Positions 46,684 through 59,099 of a stretch of 64,000 nucleotides of DNA are shown in pieces; within the stretch, counting starts at the first letter, position 1; the number at the start of each line of letters is the position of its first letter. The translations under genes were made by a program, and so were the position numbers. Source of the DNA: Icerya purchasi (taxonomy: Eukaryota > Arthropoda > Insecta > Hemiptera > Monophlebidae); NCBI GenBank assembly GCA_039619475.1, contig CM077115.1, forward strand, positions 149,302,274 through 149,366,273, in the 5' to 3' direction. A model generated the notes under the pieces. That model searched no databases. It worked only from the letters and a program-made list of their open reading frames with translations, and was not told the DNA's origin.

Positions 46684-48128
46684 TCTATACTAATATTATA
46701 AAGAGGAAAGATTTGATTGTTTGTTTGTTTGCATTGAATAGGCTCCGAAACTACTGGACCGATTTGAAAAATTCTTTCACCGTTGGAAAGCTACTCTATC
46801 TGCGGGTGACGTAGGTTATATTATATTTTCAAAAAAATTAGGGATCCTTACTAAAACTCCAATAATGTAACTCAAGGTGTAAAAAAAATGGCCTAAACAA
46901 TTCCTTACATCGCGTGCGCTGCAAAAACTTTTTTTATAAAACATTAAAATATCAATGTTAATTACCATGAGGAAATGTAAATTCGGATAAAGATCGCCTT
47001 AGCATCGTTTAAAAGCTCGATGACTAATGGAAATAGTGTGTTAACGTAAGGAATGAAAATTTTCGAACGTTACCGTTATCTTTTGTAAAAGGTACAAAAT
47101 GCCCAAAAGATTAAGATCTCAACTTTCTAGAAATAGTTTCCAGGCGAGGCATCAAAAATACGTCGTAATGGAGAATCTTCATCAGAAACTGAAAATAGTC
47201 TTACAAGTCAGAGAGAATACGCGTCGCAATCGCGTGCCAGAGTCGAGTATCGAACGTTCGCAGCGGCTTGCTGAACAAAATTTGAGAACTCTTATTGGGT
47301 TATACTGATCTTTGTTATTAAGGCGAATAATGCCTTCATTCATTTTAATGTAATTAAAGTAATTTTCATTTTGATTTGAAAATTTACTAAGTGAAATAAT
47401 TTAAAGTGCGAAGGAACAGGCTGCGAAACGCAAGTGGGAATAAAGGAAAACTAAACAATTTCTCTTAGGATAGAATGAAATTAGATGTTGTAACGAAATA
47501 ATACAAAATTATATTTGTATTTCATCATAACAAGTTTCCTTGAATTTCCTTTCTTCTGAGATCGCAGAGTTTTATGAATAATAAACATTACAGTATTAAC
47601 TAAGCGATATCTCCATTATTTTTGTGCTTTCACGTCATCTCTAACTAACGATGATCAGTTTATCATATTTAATTTAAGGTTGTAGCGTACCACCACAATT
47701 ACACCAAAAAAAATAACAAAAAAATTACTGGCTGCCATCTGTTACTATCATCTGTCATTATATAGCACTCATTCGAATTCCAGCTGTGTAGGCCCTCATT
47801 TTACGATTTCATTAAATTTGTGGGAAAAATTTTAAGTTTCATGAGAATTGAACGGCACAAGATAACGAGTAATTGCACTTATTTTTTAGATTTTGATTTG
47901 GGCAACAGTAGAAAATTAGAGTCTCGAAAAAAACGTTTCCTTAACCCGATAATAGCAGACAAGCCAACGTTCAGGCAGGACAACGTCTGCCGAGAAAATA
48001 TTTTGACATATAATCATTCACTGATAGTCTTACACAGTCATGAACTGAATTCCGCACGGGTGTAATTTAACAAATAAAGTAATTTTTTAGAATCATAATT
48101 CACGCGAGCAACGTCGCGGGCACAGCTA

Positions 48129-48129
<1 letters not shown>
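46684..48129 (+). mobile_element. non-autonomous Helitron
   Basis: Starts TCTATACTAATATTATAAAG after an A (46683) and ends with a hairpin CGCGA / TCGCG (48103-48116) followed by GGCACAGCTAG, so CTAG lies at 48126-48129. TC at the 5' end, CTAG (CTRR) at the 3' end and a short hairpin just before it are the Helitron signature; the first 150 bp (GGCTCCGAAACTACTGGACC, then ATTCTTTCACCGTTGGAAAG) is a block I know from insect Helitrons. At 1446 bp it cannot encode the RepHel protein, and only a short basic frame survives. The base after CTAG is A, not the usual T; it sits at the edge of (TA)n, so the junction may have slipped. Confidence 0.85.
47099..47308 (+). pseudogene. short basic frame inside the Helitron
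   Basis: Sixty-nine codons from a true ATG, rich in Arg, Gln and Ser (MPKRLRSQLSRNSFQARHQK, later ERSQRLAEQN). Helitron proteins of insects begin with a basic, glutamine-rich N-terminus of this kind, so it may be the leftover start of RepHel. No zinc finger, Rep or helicase motif follows. Assignment by resemblance only. Confidence 0.35.
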
Positions 48130-48164
<35 letters not shown>

Positions 48165-48175
48165 ATATATATATA
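48130..48175. repeat. (TA)n microsatellite
   Basis: TA repeat at the 3' edge of the Helitron with one TTTG interruption. Confidence 0.95.
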
Positions 48176-48443
48176 ATTTAAGTTGTTATTACATTTTTCC
48201 CTTATTTTTAAATTTCAGTTGTATTTTTTTTTATTATTTTTTCTAGGAAATTCTTTTTTTTTTTTTGTATCGTATCTCATTTTTATATTGAATTAATCAA
48301 TCGTTCGCGCAATTTCTGCGCATAGATGGAACTTGTAATAATAATAATAGTAATAAAATTATTTTAATATTTTGAACTATTATTATTATTAATAATAATT
48401 ATTATTATCACTGTATTTATTTATTGAACATATTGTTAAGTAT

Positions 48444-48609
48444 ATTCACGACAAAAATAAATTTTTAACGCTTAATTAAACAATTATATATAATTTTTAT
48501 ATCCCCGAGGCGTTTCGAAGCAAACACTTCATGTTCACAACGCGTCGGAGATATAAAAATTATATATAATTGTTTAATTAATTGTTAAAAATTTATTTTT
48601 GTCGTGAAT
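48444..48609. repeat. inverted repeat, 71-bp arms
   Basis: Arms 48444-48514 and 48539-48609 are complementary with about four mismatches, spacer 24 nt. Arm ends ATTCACGACAAAAATAAATT outside and CGAGGCGTT / AACGCGTCG inside. On the minus strand the spacer holds GAAG / CTTC around TGTTTG followed by GAAACG, resembling the stem II plus GAAAC part of the hammerhead-like motifs elsewhere in the window. Confidence 0.85.
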
Positions 48610-51047
48610 TATTATTATTGTTATTATTATCGGTTTTATTGTTATTAAGTTTAACGCGCAGACAGGCAATTTTAAATTTTACAGAAAATTTCCTATACCG
48701 CCGCTGATAAGATGCAATAATTAGCAAGTATATAACAAAATTGTAAAATTACAACGATTAGTATGATGAAATTAAATTCTATTTATTATTATTGGTGTCA
48801 GCGATGAAGTCCAAGTTGGCGCTCTATTGTCCGAAATGATCGACCAGGCTTGGAATTATTGAATTTTAAAATAACAAAATTTATTTTGACAAAAAGCGAA
48901 TTTCGAAAAACCGGACTTGGTGATAACGTGTTTTTAGGAAAATCTCAGTTAAAATGAAAACAAGATAACTGTTGGTTTTTATGCAATCGCTCGCGCTCCG
49001 TCTGCCGGTGTCAACAGTAAACGCTAAAAGGATAAAAATTTAAGTATCACCTCCCGGGAGAGAGATTAAAATCTAAATGGCTGCCTTTCGAAATTCTTCG
49101 GGACCGTGTCTATTCTTCAGTCATTTCTTTCCTTCCGCACCGATCACAAAACCATTTTCAAAATTGATGGTATCTACATTCTCACCTTTGGTCAATAACT
49201 GGATCTCAATACACACGAACAAATTTTTTCTTTCAACGCATGCGCATTCTTTAGTCTACCGATTATTATTTTATTTTTACGATTTATTTATTTATTTAAG
49301 ATATTTTTAGCCCGTAACGTAACGGACACATTGCAATTTTTTTGGACTGTATTAAATTTTACGGAAAAAAAATGAATAAATAAAATTCGAAAATTATTTT
49401 ATAACTATCGGTAAGTCTAAAAATTAGAAACTCTCATTTCTTTTTATATAATAAACAGACACAATTTCGTCAAGTAATTATAATAAAATAAAATTATATT
49501 ACACGGCGATAAATGAAATGGCAATAATTGTAATTCGCAATAAACAGAGTAGTGCAACCAAAAGGCTAATCATGGCGCGTCACCGATCGACTCCCAATAA
49601 CGGGGTAACATGAAGCCGGCGTGTCCAATTGCGCAAGTATTTCTTTCGGCAGACTTTTGTTGATGTTTAATTTTGATCCGTTATATGTCTATTGAAATAA
49701 AAGGTAGGAACGTGTTATCTTTTTATTATTAACTCTGCCTTTTTATACAGAGCGTAAAATTGTACTTCACTTTTTTCGCAAAAGAACAATGTACAAATAT
49801 TTTAGCAGGTTTAGCGAAACATAGAAAATTTAGTGCACGCGACAGCCAAAATATTTACCGAAATAAAATAAAATACTTTTATTTATTTCCCTTTTTTTTA
49901 GTGGATTGTTTCATTAACATTTACTACGCATACATCTCCTAACGCTGGAGAATGATAAATTCAAATTAAATTTTTCAGAAAATACCAAATGTTAATCGCA
50001 GATTGAATTAAATTTCATATTTTTCTAAAATATGAAATATTATTTTTATAATAATGATTAATAATGTTAAATGTTTTGCGCTTGTATGCGTGATGATGAG
50101 CACGATGTTTGAAGCGGCCTCGATAAAAAATATCCGACCATTTAATTCCAAAGCAATTTCTTATTATTCTCGATTCGTTACGGTTGCTGGAAGGGCTTGA
50201 GCTTTTGTGCAGAATTTTCGTCTTACTTATCGATAATACGTGTAGTAGCCTGTTTGTAGAGTCAGAGTACTTGGAGTGCACGGAACGGGTAGGAATAAAA
50301 TTTTAGGCGCTCGGCGTAAACTTGCCAAAGAGAAAACGTTTAGAGAAAGCTTCTATAGTGAAAGGAGCTTTTCTCTTTGAATGCCTACGAATCTTTCAGC
50401 TTCAGGACGGATCAGCTTTAAATTAGTGCAGGCCGGAACATCTCGTACCTCGACAAATAATATGAACGAAACTGTAAATGCCCTAATACGTACATTTCTC
50501 TCGGCGAAGCAGCTTTCTAAACTATTTCCCATGCCCCGGCAGCCTCATTAAATTAAATTGTTGAATAAACAAAAAACCTGCAACTCGGACCGACTGGCAG
50601 CGCCGAATGATGTATATGGTAAATTGTTGATTCTATTGCTTTATTAGCCGCATTCTAGCTAAATCACTTTTTGGTGCTTCTGCAAAACGACCGCACACCG
50701 TGACCTTATTGCAATTTGTACACAACTGTCCGATTCAACGCGAATTTACATTAAAATTGAGCACGTCTTAGCAATGTTACGAGGCCACCACCGAACATAC
50801 GTTTTCAGTGTAATGTATACACAGTACCGAAAGTAAGATCATTTTATTTTGGCTTGATTTATCTACCACTCAAAAAAATTTGCACCAAAAATTACGGAAT
50901 ATAATTGTTTTGTTTTTTTTTCGTTTTTTTTTTTTCTTTCAAATAGCAATATGCTTAAAAATTTAATCTTCAAATTTAATAAAAATTCGCTAAAAAGTAA
51001 AAAATAATTACGCTGGATAAAAAATAATACATTTCTCATATAATAAG
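48610..51047. other. unassigned AT-rich stretch
   Basis: No gene or element boundary recognised. Confidence 0.4.
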
Positions 51048-52060
51048 ATAGTACCTGGGCGACCGAGCTTCGCTCGATACTCTTTTTTTTTTTTTTGTAA
51101 AATCGTGTTTTATCGGAAAATATATACGTAGATACGAATCACATACTTCTTAACTTTATTTTAATCTTATAAATATTCACAAAACATAGAGTACCTTAAA
51201 ACTAATTTATGACATTAAAGCCGCTTTCCATACCAGTTTGCTTTTCAATACTGAAAGCAACAAAAATGCAGAGGTCCTTCGAATTCGCTTTCCGAATGGT
51301 TGGAAAATGTTTTCAATGACTCTGCACACGTTGATTGTTATGAATATATTTCTATGCGTTTTTTATTAGAAAAATTATATTTCAGATATGTATAGGGTCG
51401 TCAGCTTTATCTCTATCGGGGTTTATAAAAACAAATAAAAATCGTCTTGTAATTTTACCTGTGATCAGCTGTTTTCCTACCAATTGGAAAAAATTCCCGA
51501 CTAAATCACTGCGAAATATGATAATAAAGGGGTATACTGAACATAAGGGAGTTTTTAAAATGTGCACAACATATTCTCAGTAATTCACTTTCACAAACAA
51601 ATATGTAAATACGCAAAACATTTATAATATCTGTAATATAAATAGGTAAAGACAAAACAGTTCAGTACTATATTTTTTCATTTATTTATGGAGCGATTTT
51701 CTTTTTCTTTTTTTGTTTAGTAGCTATTAAAAAACAGCTTTTTTTTTTTTCCTTAGTTAAATATAAAATAAATACAAAAAAAATAAAAAAATAAACTGTT
51801 CTTATCGATAATTGTTTTTAAAAATGAAAAATGAAATCGCTATAGCCAGCAAATCTCAGTAAATGATTGTTTTTGCGATTTACTACTGAAAACATTAAAA
51901 CTCATTTAAAACTCGCGAAACCGAATTTTGCTCCATGGATTAGACCTTAACTGATCGATTTATTGGCCCAAAATGCCCCCCTAGTGTGCAAATTTCATCC
52001 AAAGAGCCGTTTCCGAGATATGCGAAACAAATTTTGTGTATAAGAATTGCTCGTTTAAAG
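51048..52060 (+). other. possible interspersed repeat with CGAGC hairpin
   Basis: Begins TACCTGGGCGACCGAGCTTC with a perfect CGAGC / GCTCG hairpin (51064-51068 with 51072-51076) and ends with CATCCAAAGAGCCGTTTCCG AGATATGCG, phrases I associate with dispersed insect repeats. No coding sequence. Boundaries and class are uncertain. Confidence 0.3.
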
Positions 52061-52109
52061 ATACTTAAAAGGGATATCAATTTTCAAACGGCAGTGATAC
52101 TTATTTGGA

Positions 52110-52592
52110 TCGCAACAAATTAAAATTACAACAATATTTAGAAACTGCACTAAGTATAAAGTGGAGTTTTTTACACGCATGTTTTCTAAATTAATAAAAT
52201 TATATAAGCAATTCACTGGCTAGAGAACAATTAATAAAGAAAAAAAAATTTCGGAGATACAGTGCTTCGTAATCGTTGTGAATGTACAACTAAAGATAAC
52301 ATGTACATTTGCCAATGTTTTTTTAAAACTACACAAAAAACATTGGCAAACGTACATGTTAACTTTAGTTGTACATTCACCACGATTATGGAGCAGTGTG
52401 CCTCCGGAACATGTCCGTCAGGTAATTTTTTTTGTATATTAATTGTGTTCTAGCCAGAGAATTGCTTATATAATTTTTTACACTAAAAGTATAACAACAC
52501 AGTCGCTCATTAAGTGTCAAGTATTACAAACACCCCGGTAACATTAAATGCAGTTTCTTTGTTATTGTTACAATTTAACTCGGTGTATCTAA
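52110..52592. mobile_element. foldback element (long gapped inverted repeat)
   Basis: The centre is a 53-bp-arm palindrome (52271-52323 with 52335-52387, three mismatches, 11-nt spacer). Homology between the halves goes on outward with gaps: AATTATATAAGCAATTC near 52197 and its complement near 52470; TGGCTAGA near 52219 and TCTAGCCA near 52450; AGAAACTGCA (52140-52149) and TGCAGTTTCT (52549-52558); AAATTACAACAAT against its complement near 52570. The whole is one MITE-like foldback of nearly 480 bp with no coding capacity. No clear target duplication found at the outer ends. Confidence 0.8.
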
Positions 52593-53179
52593 AAAGCATT
52601 GATGTTTTTTGGTTTGTTTTTTTTTTTTAATGTTGTTTAAGAATACGGTAAAAAATACAAAAATTTTAATAATAATAAACGAGCACCGTTTTCCAGAAAT
52701 ATATTAATAATTAAATATAACACCTTGTGACATTGGCATAGCACCATTATCAAGACTATATCTAAATTTATATAGAAACAGTCACGGACGCATATATCAA
52801 TTTTCAATGGGGGGGGGGGGATTTAAATTTGAAATTTTCATAATTTTCTTTTAAGCAAAATAAAACAGTAGATCGCTCTATGTTATTATATTGTGTTATT
52901 TATTATATTAAATAATACAATCTTATTTCATTCTTTGCTTATATTTTTATACAATAATATTATTATATTTTAGTTTTACTTGTGTGCTAGAGTCATTATT
53001 CGTCGTCTCAGGTAGAAGCATTTGAATCCCTTCGATCGTTTCTTCATGTGGTTTAAAGTGAACATCGAGTTCTGTAATTATATGGTCAACAAAGGGGTAA
53101 AATACATTTTGGCGATAATATATTTCGGCAGTTCCTCTTGATACATTACTACGCTGAGTTTTCTATCTGTTCGTTTTTG

Positions 53180-53810
53180 GAACAACTATGTCATTACAAG
53201 TCATCTGCTTTGCTTGCTCGAAAAGGACTAAGAATTTACTTTCCTCCCGCTTTTTTTTCTCTAAAATTCCCGTTTCGAATTTACTCCCATTGTGCAAAAA
53301 GTTTCATGTTAGATTTTGGTCAGATTTTTTTACATTTCCTCCTTTTCTAATCATCCTTCCTTTTATTTTTCCATCCAACCTAATCTTCCCACGCGGCCTT
53401 GGTTTTACGATTTTCCTTCGCTTCGCCGCTCCGTTATTGTCCCTATTATCCGTTTACGTCTGAATCATACTCTTCTTCCTTTCTCACGTTTTCATTTTCA
53501 TCTCGCTCTTTCCCCTTATTGCCCTCTTCATCCTGACGACGAAGCCGTCTGTGATCCTGACCATATCCTCTTTGAATGTCCATCCCTCGTGAACGAACGC
53601 ACCTCTTTGTATTCCAATCTGCTGTCATTCAAACTCCCTACTCCTTATTGTGCCTCGTATATCTTATCGTTTCCGTCGATCTCAGTTGTTCCTATCCTCA
53701 GTTTCTTTATCTTATCAATAGCTGACCGAATCTACATTTAACTGATCCTTCTCCTTCTTTTCGTTTCTGGGCGAAGATCCTTTGTTGACATGCCCAAAGG
53801 GGGGGAGGGA
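53180..53810 (+). pseudogene. I-like LINE ORF2 C-terminus and 3' UTR
   Basis: Frames give IQPNLPTRPWFYDFPSLRRS, IRLRLNHTLLP, CPLHPDDEAVCDPDHILFEC (a C-x-H, C-x-H-x-C cysteine-histidine cluster typical of the C-terminal gag-like finger of I-clade ORF2), LVNERTSLYSN, ASYILSFPSIS and a stop near 53740, then GATCCTTTGTTGACATGCCC. About 540 bp match the stretch from 62965 to 63510 at high identity and in the same orientation. One short frameshift region near 53340. Confidence 0.85.
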
Positions 53811-56169
53811 ATACTTTCATTCCGAATATCTTGTAATGTCGTTTTTATAGTTTTTGCATAACTGCTAGTGTATTGATTAAATCGATATTAACCTTTTTCA
53901 TTGCTTATTTAAGGCTTGTTGTATCTGAGAAAACTTTTCTTAATACAACGAGTGCCAAATAAGCTTGGACATTACTCAAGTAACCTAAATAAAGACATAA
54001 AAAGATTCAAACTATTTTAAATCCAATCCAAAGCGACAATGCGTAGTCATACACACTATGATAGTGTATTCGGTTAATATTCGAGCTTTTGCGTGGGCTA
54101 AGGGAAGTTCAAACCTCCACCCCCCTTTATATACATCGATGGAAACAGTTAATATAATACTGTAATAAACGGTATACAAATGATAAAAAATTTTCGATAT
54201 GATGTTGATTTTAAAAAGTTATGTAAATTATTTAATTGACAAGAAGACAGCACATGTAGAAGAGAAGTGGTAATTACACACAATCACTGTTATCATTATT
54301 ATTTCATATTATTATTATTATCGTTATTTTATTTATACGCAGCTTCTTTTAGCTATTGGGCTATAGAGCTCCGACCCGTAGCGATTTAAAGTAGGCTGTC
54401 ATAACAGCGTCTGAGTAAGCCTGCAAAGATGAGAGGACAACTCCGGCTGAGATTAGGATAGAAAAAGAAATGGCTAATCGATTATTGGCCAGTCTCTCGA
54501 CAGGGCGGACGGACTAGAAAATCAGAACGAAGTCGGGGTCGGATGTTCTCAATGATAACGATTTTTTATTTTGATATTTCGTTGTTGCTCGATTGTATTC
54601 TGCGGTAATGATATGAAATGGCTCTCCTAGTTTTTGTTATTTATACTTTTAGTAGACACTGAAATTTTCTATTTTGTTTATATTACAAAAAATTACACAC
54701 ACACACACACACACACACTGCGAAAGAATGGAAAGAGTAAAAACAAGAAAGAACGAAAAAACGGTTGTGTATCTCACCAGCGTAAGCGTATGGTTGAATT
54801 CATAAAGAGATTCTTAGAGATTTTTTTCTCTCTTTTTTTTTTTTTTTTTCGATTGCAAAGGAACGGAATCGCTTGACCACCCCCAATTCAGCAGTACTTG
54901 CTACACGCACACTAAATAACTCTCTTACAGCTACATTCTTTAATGGTCCTTTGATCGACAAGGCGGCAACTACCGATTACATTATGCTGCGATAGCATCG
55001 AGCAGGCAATGTCAGAATTATATTCCATCTACACGAAACACAGTATGTCACATCTTCTCATGCAGGCTGGCATCTAGTAGCCTTGGTTTCTTCGCATTCC
55101 CTTTCAGACGTGTCGCTATACGATTGTTTCTTTAATTAGATTAAGGATTAAAATTATTCTCTTCTCTCCGCTTCCCGTTTTCGTTTTTCCCTATCTCCCT
55201 TTCTTTACTATCCCTTCCACAACATTGATTCTCCTTTAAATGTGACGCAGTTTTCTTCGAATGTTCGTCTCAGCGAACGTTCTTTTTTTTAATCAAAAAT
55301 CTTAGCTCCAGGTTCTCCGTATAGCGCTCCTCCCTTTATCCCTTTCCATTTCTAGCAATAATTCCCTTACTTTAATCCTTTGTTCTTTCCATCTCCCATC
55401 TCCTCAGAATCTAAAGTTCTAACATAATGCATTCAAACGGTTGGGTAAAACTAAGGGCGAATTCGAAAAAAAAAAAAAAAAAAAAAAACTATCTATTCCA
55501 TAGTTAAACGACTTGGCAACAACTCTTCCGATTGTAATCTAAATCGCGTAACTCATTAACTACATTCGCTTAAAAGCAAAACTATAAACTACTCAATACT
55601 ATATACTCAACATCCGTGCCTCGTTCTCAAGGCATGATCTTAATCAAAATCGATCAAAGTTGATAAATCTCTGCTTTGACTGCAATCAGGCAGACCCCGG
55701 CGGTGTTGCCGTCTCGACAGGTATCTTTCAGCGAAAGTTTGAATTGTTAACCTCACACTACAGATTGTACTATGTGCGTAAATCACTAAAAGCAATGCTC
55801 TTGTCGTTGATGCTCCGCGGTCGATTTCTTCCATTTCCTTCATGATATCCATTTTCCCTATGCAACTCTAACGCTAAAGTCCTTTTTTACCGCATGGTAA
55901 TGTATTAAGTCTGAAAAAATAAAATAGAATAGAAAATAAACTTATTATAGGTTTCCGCTCTACACAGGATTGGGTTCGATAGTTAACTCTGACGTGCGTT
56001 TACAAATTAAACACTGCAACATACCGCTATATGGAGCATTATAATTTTTTAATTGTGCAAAAACAAATTAAACATTGTGTAACATTCCCATCTCTTTTCA
56101 AAAAAGCTACAGTCCAATTACTACGCTGACATTTATGCTCCGTACTTTTCTAATAATCTATCTTACTAC
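53811..56169. other. unassigned stretch
   Basis: Contains (ATT)n at about 54295-54330, (CA)n at 54694-54718 and poly-A at 55466-55489. Pyrimidine-rich sequence at 55150-55400 resembles the I-like LINE in composition but no motif is readable. Confidence 0.35.
54694..54718. repeat. (CA)n microsatellite
   Basis: Twelve or so CA units. Confidence 0.95.
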
Positions 56170-56610
56170 CTAACTGTTCAACCTACATTTCCTTCCAACC
56201 GATGCTTCTTTGATGTTTCCTTACTTCGGCCTTCTACCATTGTTTCCATTATTCGATTACGTCTCAACCATTTTCACAGCTACCTTCTTTTATTTTCTTT
56301 TTTCCTTAACATCTTCACCGTTCTGACACCCGAGTGATGAGGCTTTCGGCGATTCCCATCATATTCTTTTTCTGTGTCTAGCCCTCCCAAATGAACGGTC
56401 CATTTTTTACACTCAACTCCTAGCACTTGACGCCGCTGCTCCTTATTGTTCTTCGCATATCTTTTCATCACTCCCTTCTTTGTCCGTCATTCCTACCCTT
56501 GGACTTTTTTTTTTAAATCTATCTCTGACCGAATTGCAATTTGATTATTCCTGTACATTACTTCTGACCATAGGATCTTTGCTATCGTGCCCAAAGAAAA
56601 CGAAAAACGC
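56170..56610 (+). pseudogene. I-like LINE ORF2 C-terminal fragment, highly decayed
   Basis: Plus-strand pieces: FDVSLLRPSTIVSIIRLRLN (56205-56270), then frameshifted remains of the cysteine-histidine region, ISDRIAI before the stop near 56543, and GGATCTTTGCTATCGTGCCC, each matching the same points of the copies at 53.2 and 62.9 kb. Confidence 0.7.
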
Positions 56611-58022
56611 AACTTTATTGCGGAGGAGATTATATTTTTTGAATGCGCAAAAAACAAAAATGATATAATTTCCTACTTAACATTTTATACACGTTTGAAG
56701 ACTCATAAATTAATTTTAAAACGGGTAAAAAGAGAAATCAACCAAAAAACCAAATCGGTCTATTAAGAATAGCTCCTGTTTAAAAAAAATGAGCTGATTT
56801 TTTTTTTTTTTTCGTCTTTTTCACCGCACTAGGGAATACTTGAATTGAAATAAAACAAAAGCGCAATCGTCTTCTTTCAGTAGAATCGGAAGGAGCATCG
56901 ACTAAAATTATTCGCCGTGTCGAATGTTAAATAGTTGCGATCTACTTAAAATTCCAACCGTATAAAATGAACGCGTTGTTTACACTTTGATAGTGGTACA
57001 TCGGACGGAGCCGATTAAACTAGGACCAAGTGGAAAAATGCTCAAATAATAATCCATTACTATTAAGGGGAACAGTCCGCGTCGGTCGTTATTAGTCGAG
57101 AACTTCACGAGCCGGAAAGCGGTTTAGATTATAGAAAAATTCTTGAAAAATTGAGAGAAACCGAAACAAGAACGGCTTAGATAGTTTCTAGTTAAGAGAA
57201 AGGATTTCGTTAATAAAGCTTCGGCATGCCTAACCACGTCCGAGTCAGCTTTTACGGAGCACAGTGTAAACAACGGACTGTGTTCTACCACTATTGGCAA
57301 CGCTTAGCAGCGACCACGCAGAAGACAATTTACCCGGCCAACTACGATCATCCCTTTTAATGACCTAAAAATAAACACGCTCAACTCCGAATCATCTAAC
57401 TTTTTCTATCTGCCATTTCCATCTTTACCTATGCTCTAGACGTTGTTTGCCGGCTGAAAGGTATCGTCGCACATGCGTGCAGAAATAGACAACGTGATGA
57501 AGCTCTCGCTAAATTTCAAACAAAACGCAAATCATTTTTCACCGGCCAGTTTAACTCTTTTCTGAATGCAAGTGCGAACTGAAAAGTGCATACATTAAAG
57601 TGTACACAATGTGCAGCGTTCGCTCTGGAGACTGTATTAATAACAACCGATTGTTAAATCCGATGTTGAAGCGAAATAACCTCGAACACATCAGTCTCCC
57701 TTATCTTGTTATCTTGTGATATGTTCCAAAAATAATAACGGAATGAAATATTTTTCGAAAGCTCGATTAAGAACCAAAAAACGGAACGAAAAAATCAAGA
57801 GTTGGCGGACAGAACTAAGAACAGCGTTAATGAGTATAATTCGCCGTGTTGAGTACAAACATGATCGAGTAATGACGGTCTTACAATATTGATAAAACTT
57901 TTGAATTAATAATTGCGGATAACATTACAATGGCGCGTGTGTAAAATCTTCAATGCGTGTATGTATGAGCAAAAATTTGATATATACACGTTGAAAAACC
58001 AGTTTTATACTACTTGTGATAT
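56611..58022. other. unassigned stretch
   Basis: No gene recognised. T run at 56800-56812. Confidence 0.4.
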
Positions 58023-58781
58023 ATGCGGATTCTGATTACATCCTATGAATCGTGTGATAATGTTGTCAATGATGAAGAATTTATTAGTGACAGTGATGAT
58101 GATAATGTGGAAATTGGTGGGAAGCGTTTGAAAAATCAACAACATGAGGGAAATATGCAACAATGTAGGCGGCAGCCCTCTGGAAGATGGTTCACATAGT
58201 GTGATATTCGGAACAATCCTCAAAAAACATTTATAGTACCATTCTGGTACAGCAGCATGAAGCATTTAGTTTTTGTTACTACATATATTGTGTCGAGGTG
58301 TAAACAGGATGCTGGACTTAATGTCACATCGAAGCCTAAAATGTATTGCGGTCCTAATGCAACTGAAATATTCTGTGATTGGTTGGTGGAAGATGTTTGA
58401 AAAATAGAAAAGATTTATCATAAAAGCACTCTACTGCAGTGCAAGTCAGAAGATGTGGAAAAATATAATGCTTCATCGGTGTGTCACATTTCTGAAGGGT
58501 TGCTACATGATGATCTAGTCGCAGATCGTTATCATTTAACTGGAAAATTTCAAGCTGCAGCGCATTCAAAATGTAATTTAGAATATCAGCTTCCGCATTT
58601 TGTGCCAATGTTCGTACATAATCTGATATGAGGCCCATTTATTCATCAGCGATTTGGTATATACGGTGATCAGGACATCGAGGTAATACCAAATAGTGAA
58701 GAACGCTACATATCATTCTCAAAGAGCTATTCAGAAAAAAGTAAAAATCCGATAAAAGAATTGTATGCAGTAATAATATAG
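58023..58781 (+). pseudogene. protein-primed B-family DNA polymerase relic (Polinton/Maverick type)
   Basis: A single frame from ATG 58023 to TAG 58779-58781 is kept without frameshift but broken by three stops (58197, 58398, 58629). After an acidic stretch (FISDSDDDNVEIGG) it shows MYCGPNATEIFCDWL, ADRYHLTGKFQAAAHSKCNL, FVPMFVHNL and EVIPNSEERYISFSKS. These match the N-terminal, exonuclease-side region of the protein-primed PolB found in Polinton/Maverick elements and many related insect sequences, which replicates the element's own DNA. The polymerase palm is not present, and neither integrase nor capsid genes were recognised nearby. A cytosine/histidine pair expected in the zinc-binding loop before HLTG appears changed. 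It is an inactive remnant. Confidence 0.75.
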
Positions 58782-59099
58782 ACACATTAGCTTATGGAAG
58801 CATTATGTATAATAAATTCCGTAAAAAGTTGAATATTGTTTTAGCCGAACTAAGAGCATATATACATATATATATATTAGATAAGAATATGTGTATTGCA
58901 TGATTATATCGAGCTGTGTATTATTATTAAGTGTAGTATTAGACATTGTGTATTTTTAATTTTACTGTGTAATAAAATTTTTGTATTAAAAATTGTGTTT
59001 ATTTCGTTAATTAGTTCGATTTGAGTTAAAATAGTTTACATAAACTTAGTCATGGTATATATATATAGTGCTACTTCTAAATAAATGGCGTGTTTGTAG
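58782..59099. other. unassigned AT-rich stretch
   Basis: May be the continuation of the PolB-bearing element, but no motif is readable. Confidence 0.35.

Noticed and set aside
52770..52830. Third hAT-like MITE end near CAGTCACGGACGC and the G run
   Set aside because: No matching second terminus or 8-bp duplication was found.
53446..53628. 60-codon minus-strand Arg/Glu-rich frame
   Set aside because: Antisense shadow of the LINE cysteine-histidine region.
58005..58638. piggyBac-like transposase
   Set aside because: The acidic start suggested piggyBac at first, but later motifs (HLTGKF, AAHSKCNL, IPNSEERYISF) fit protein-primed PolB and no DDD transposase motif is present.
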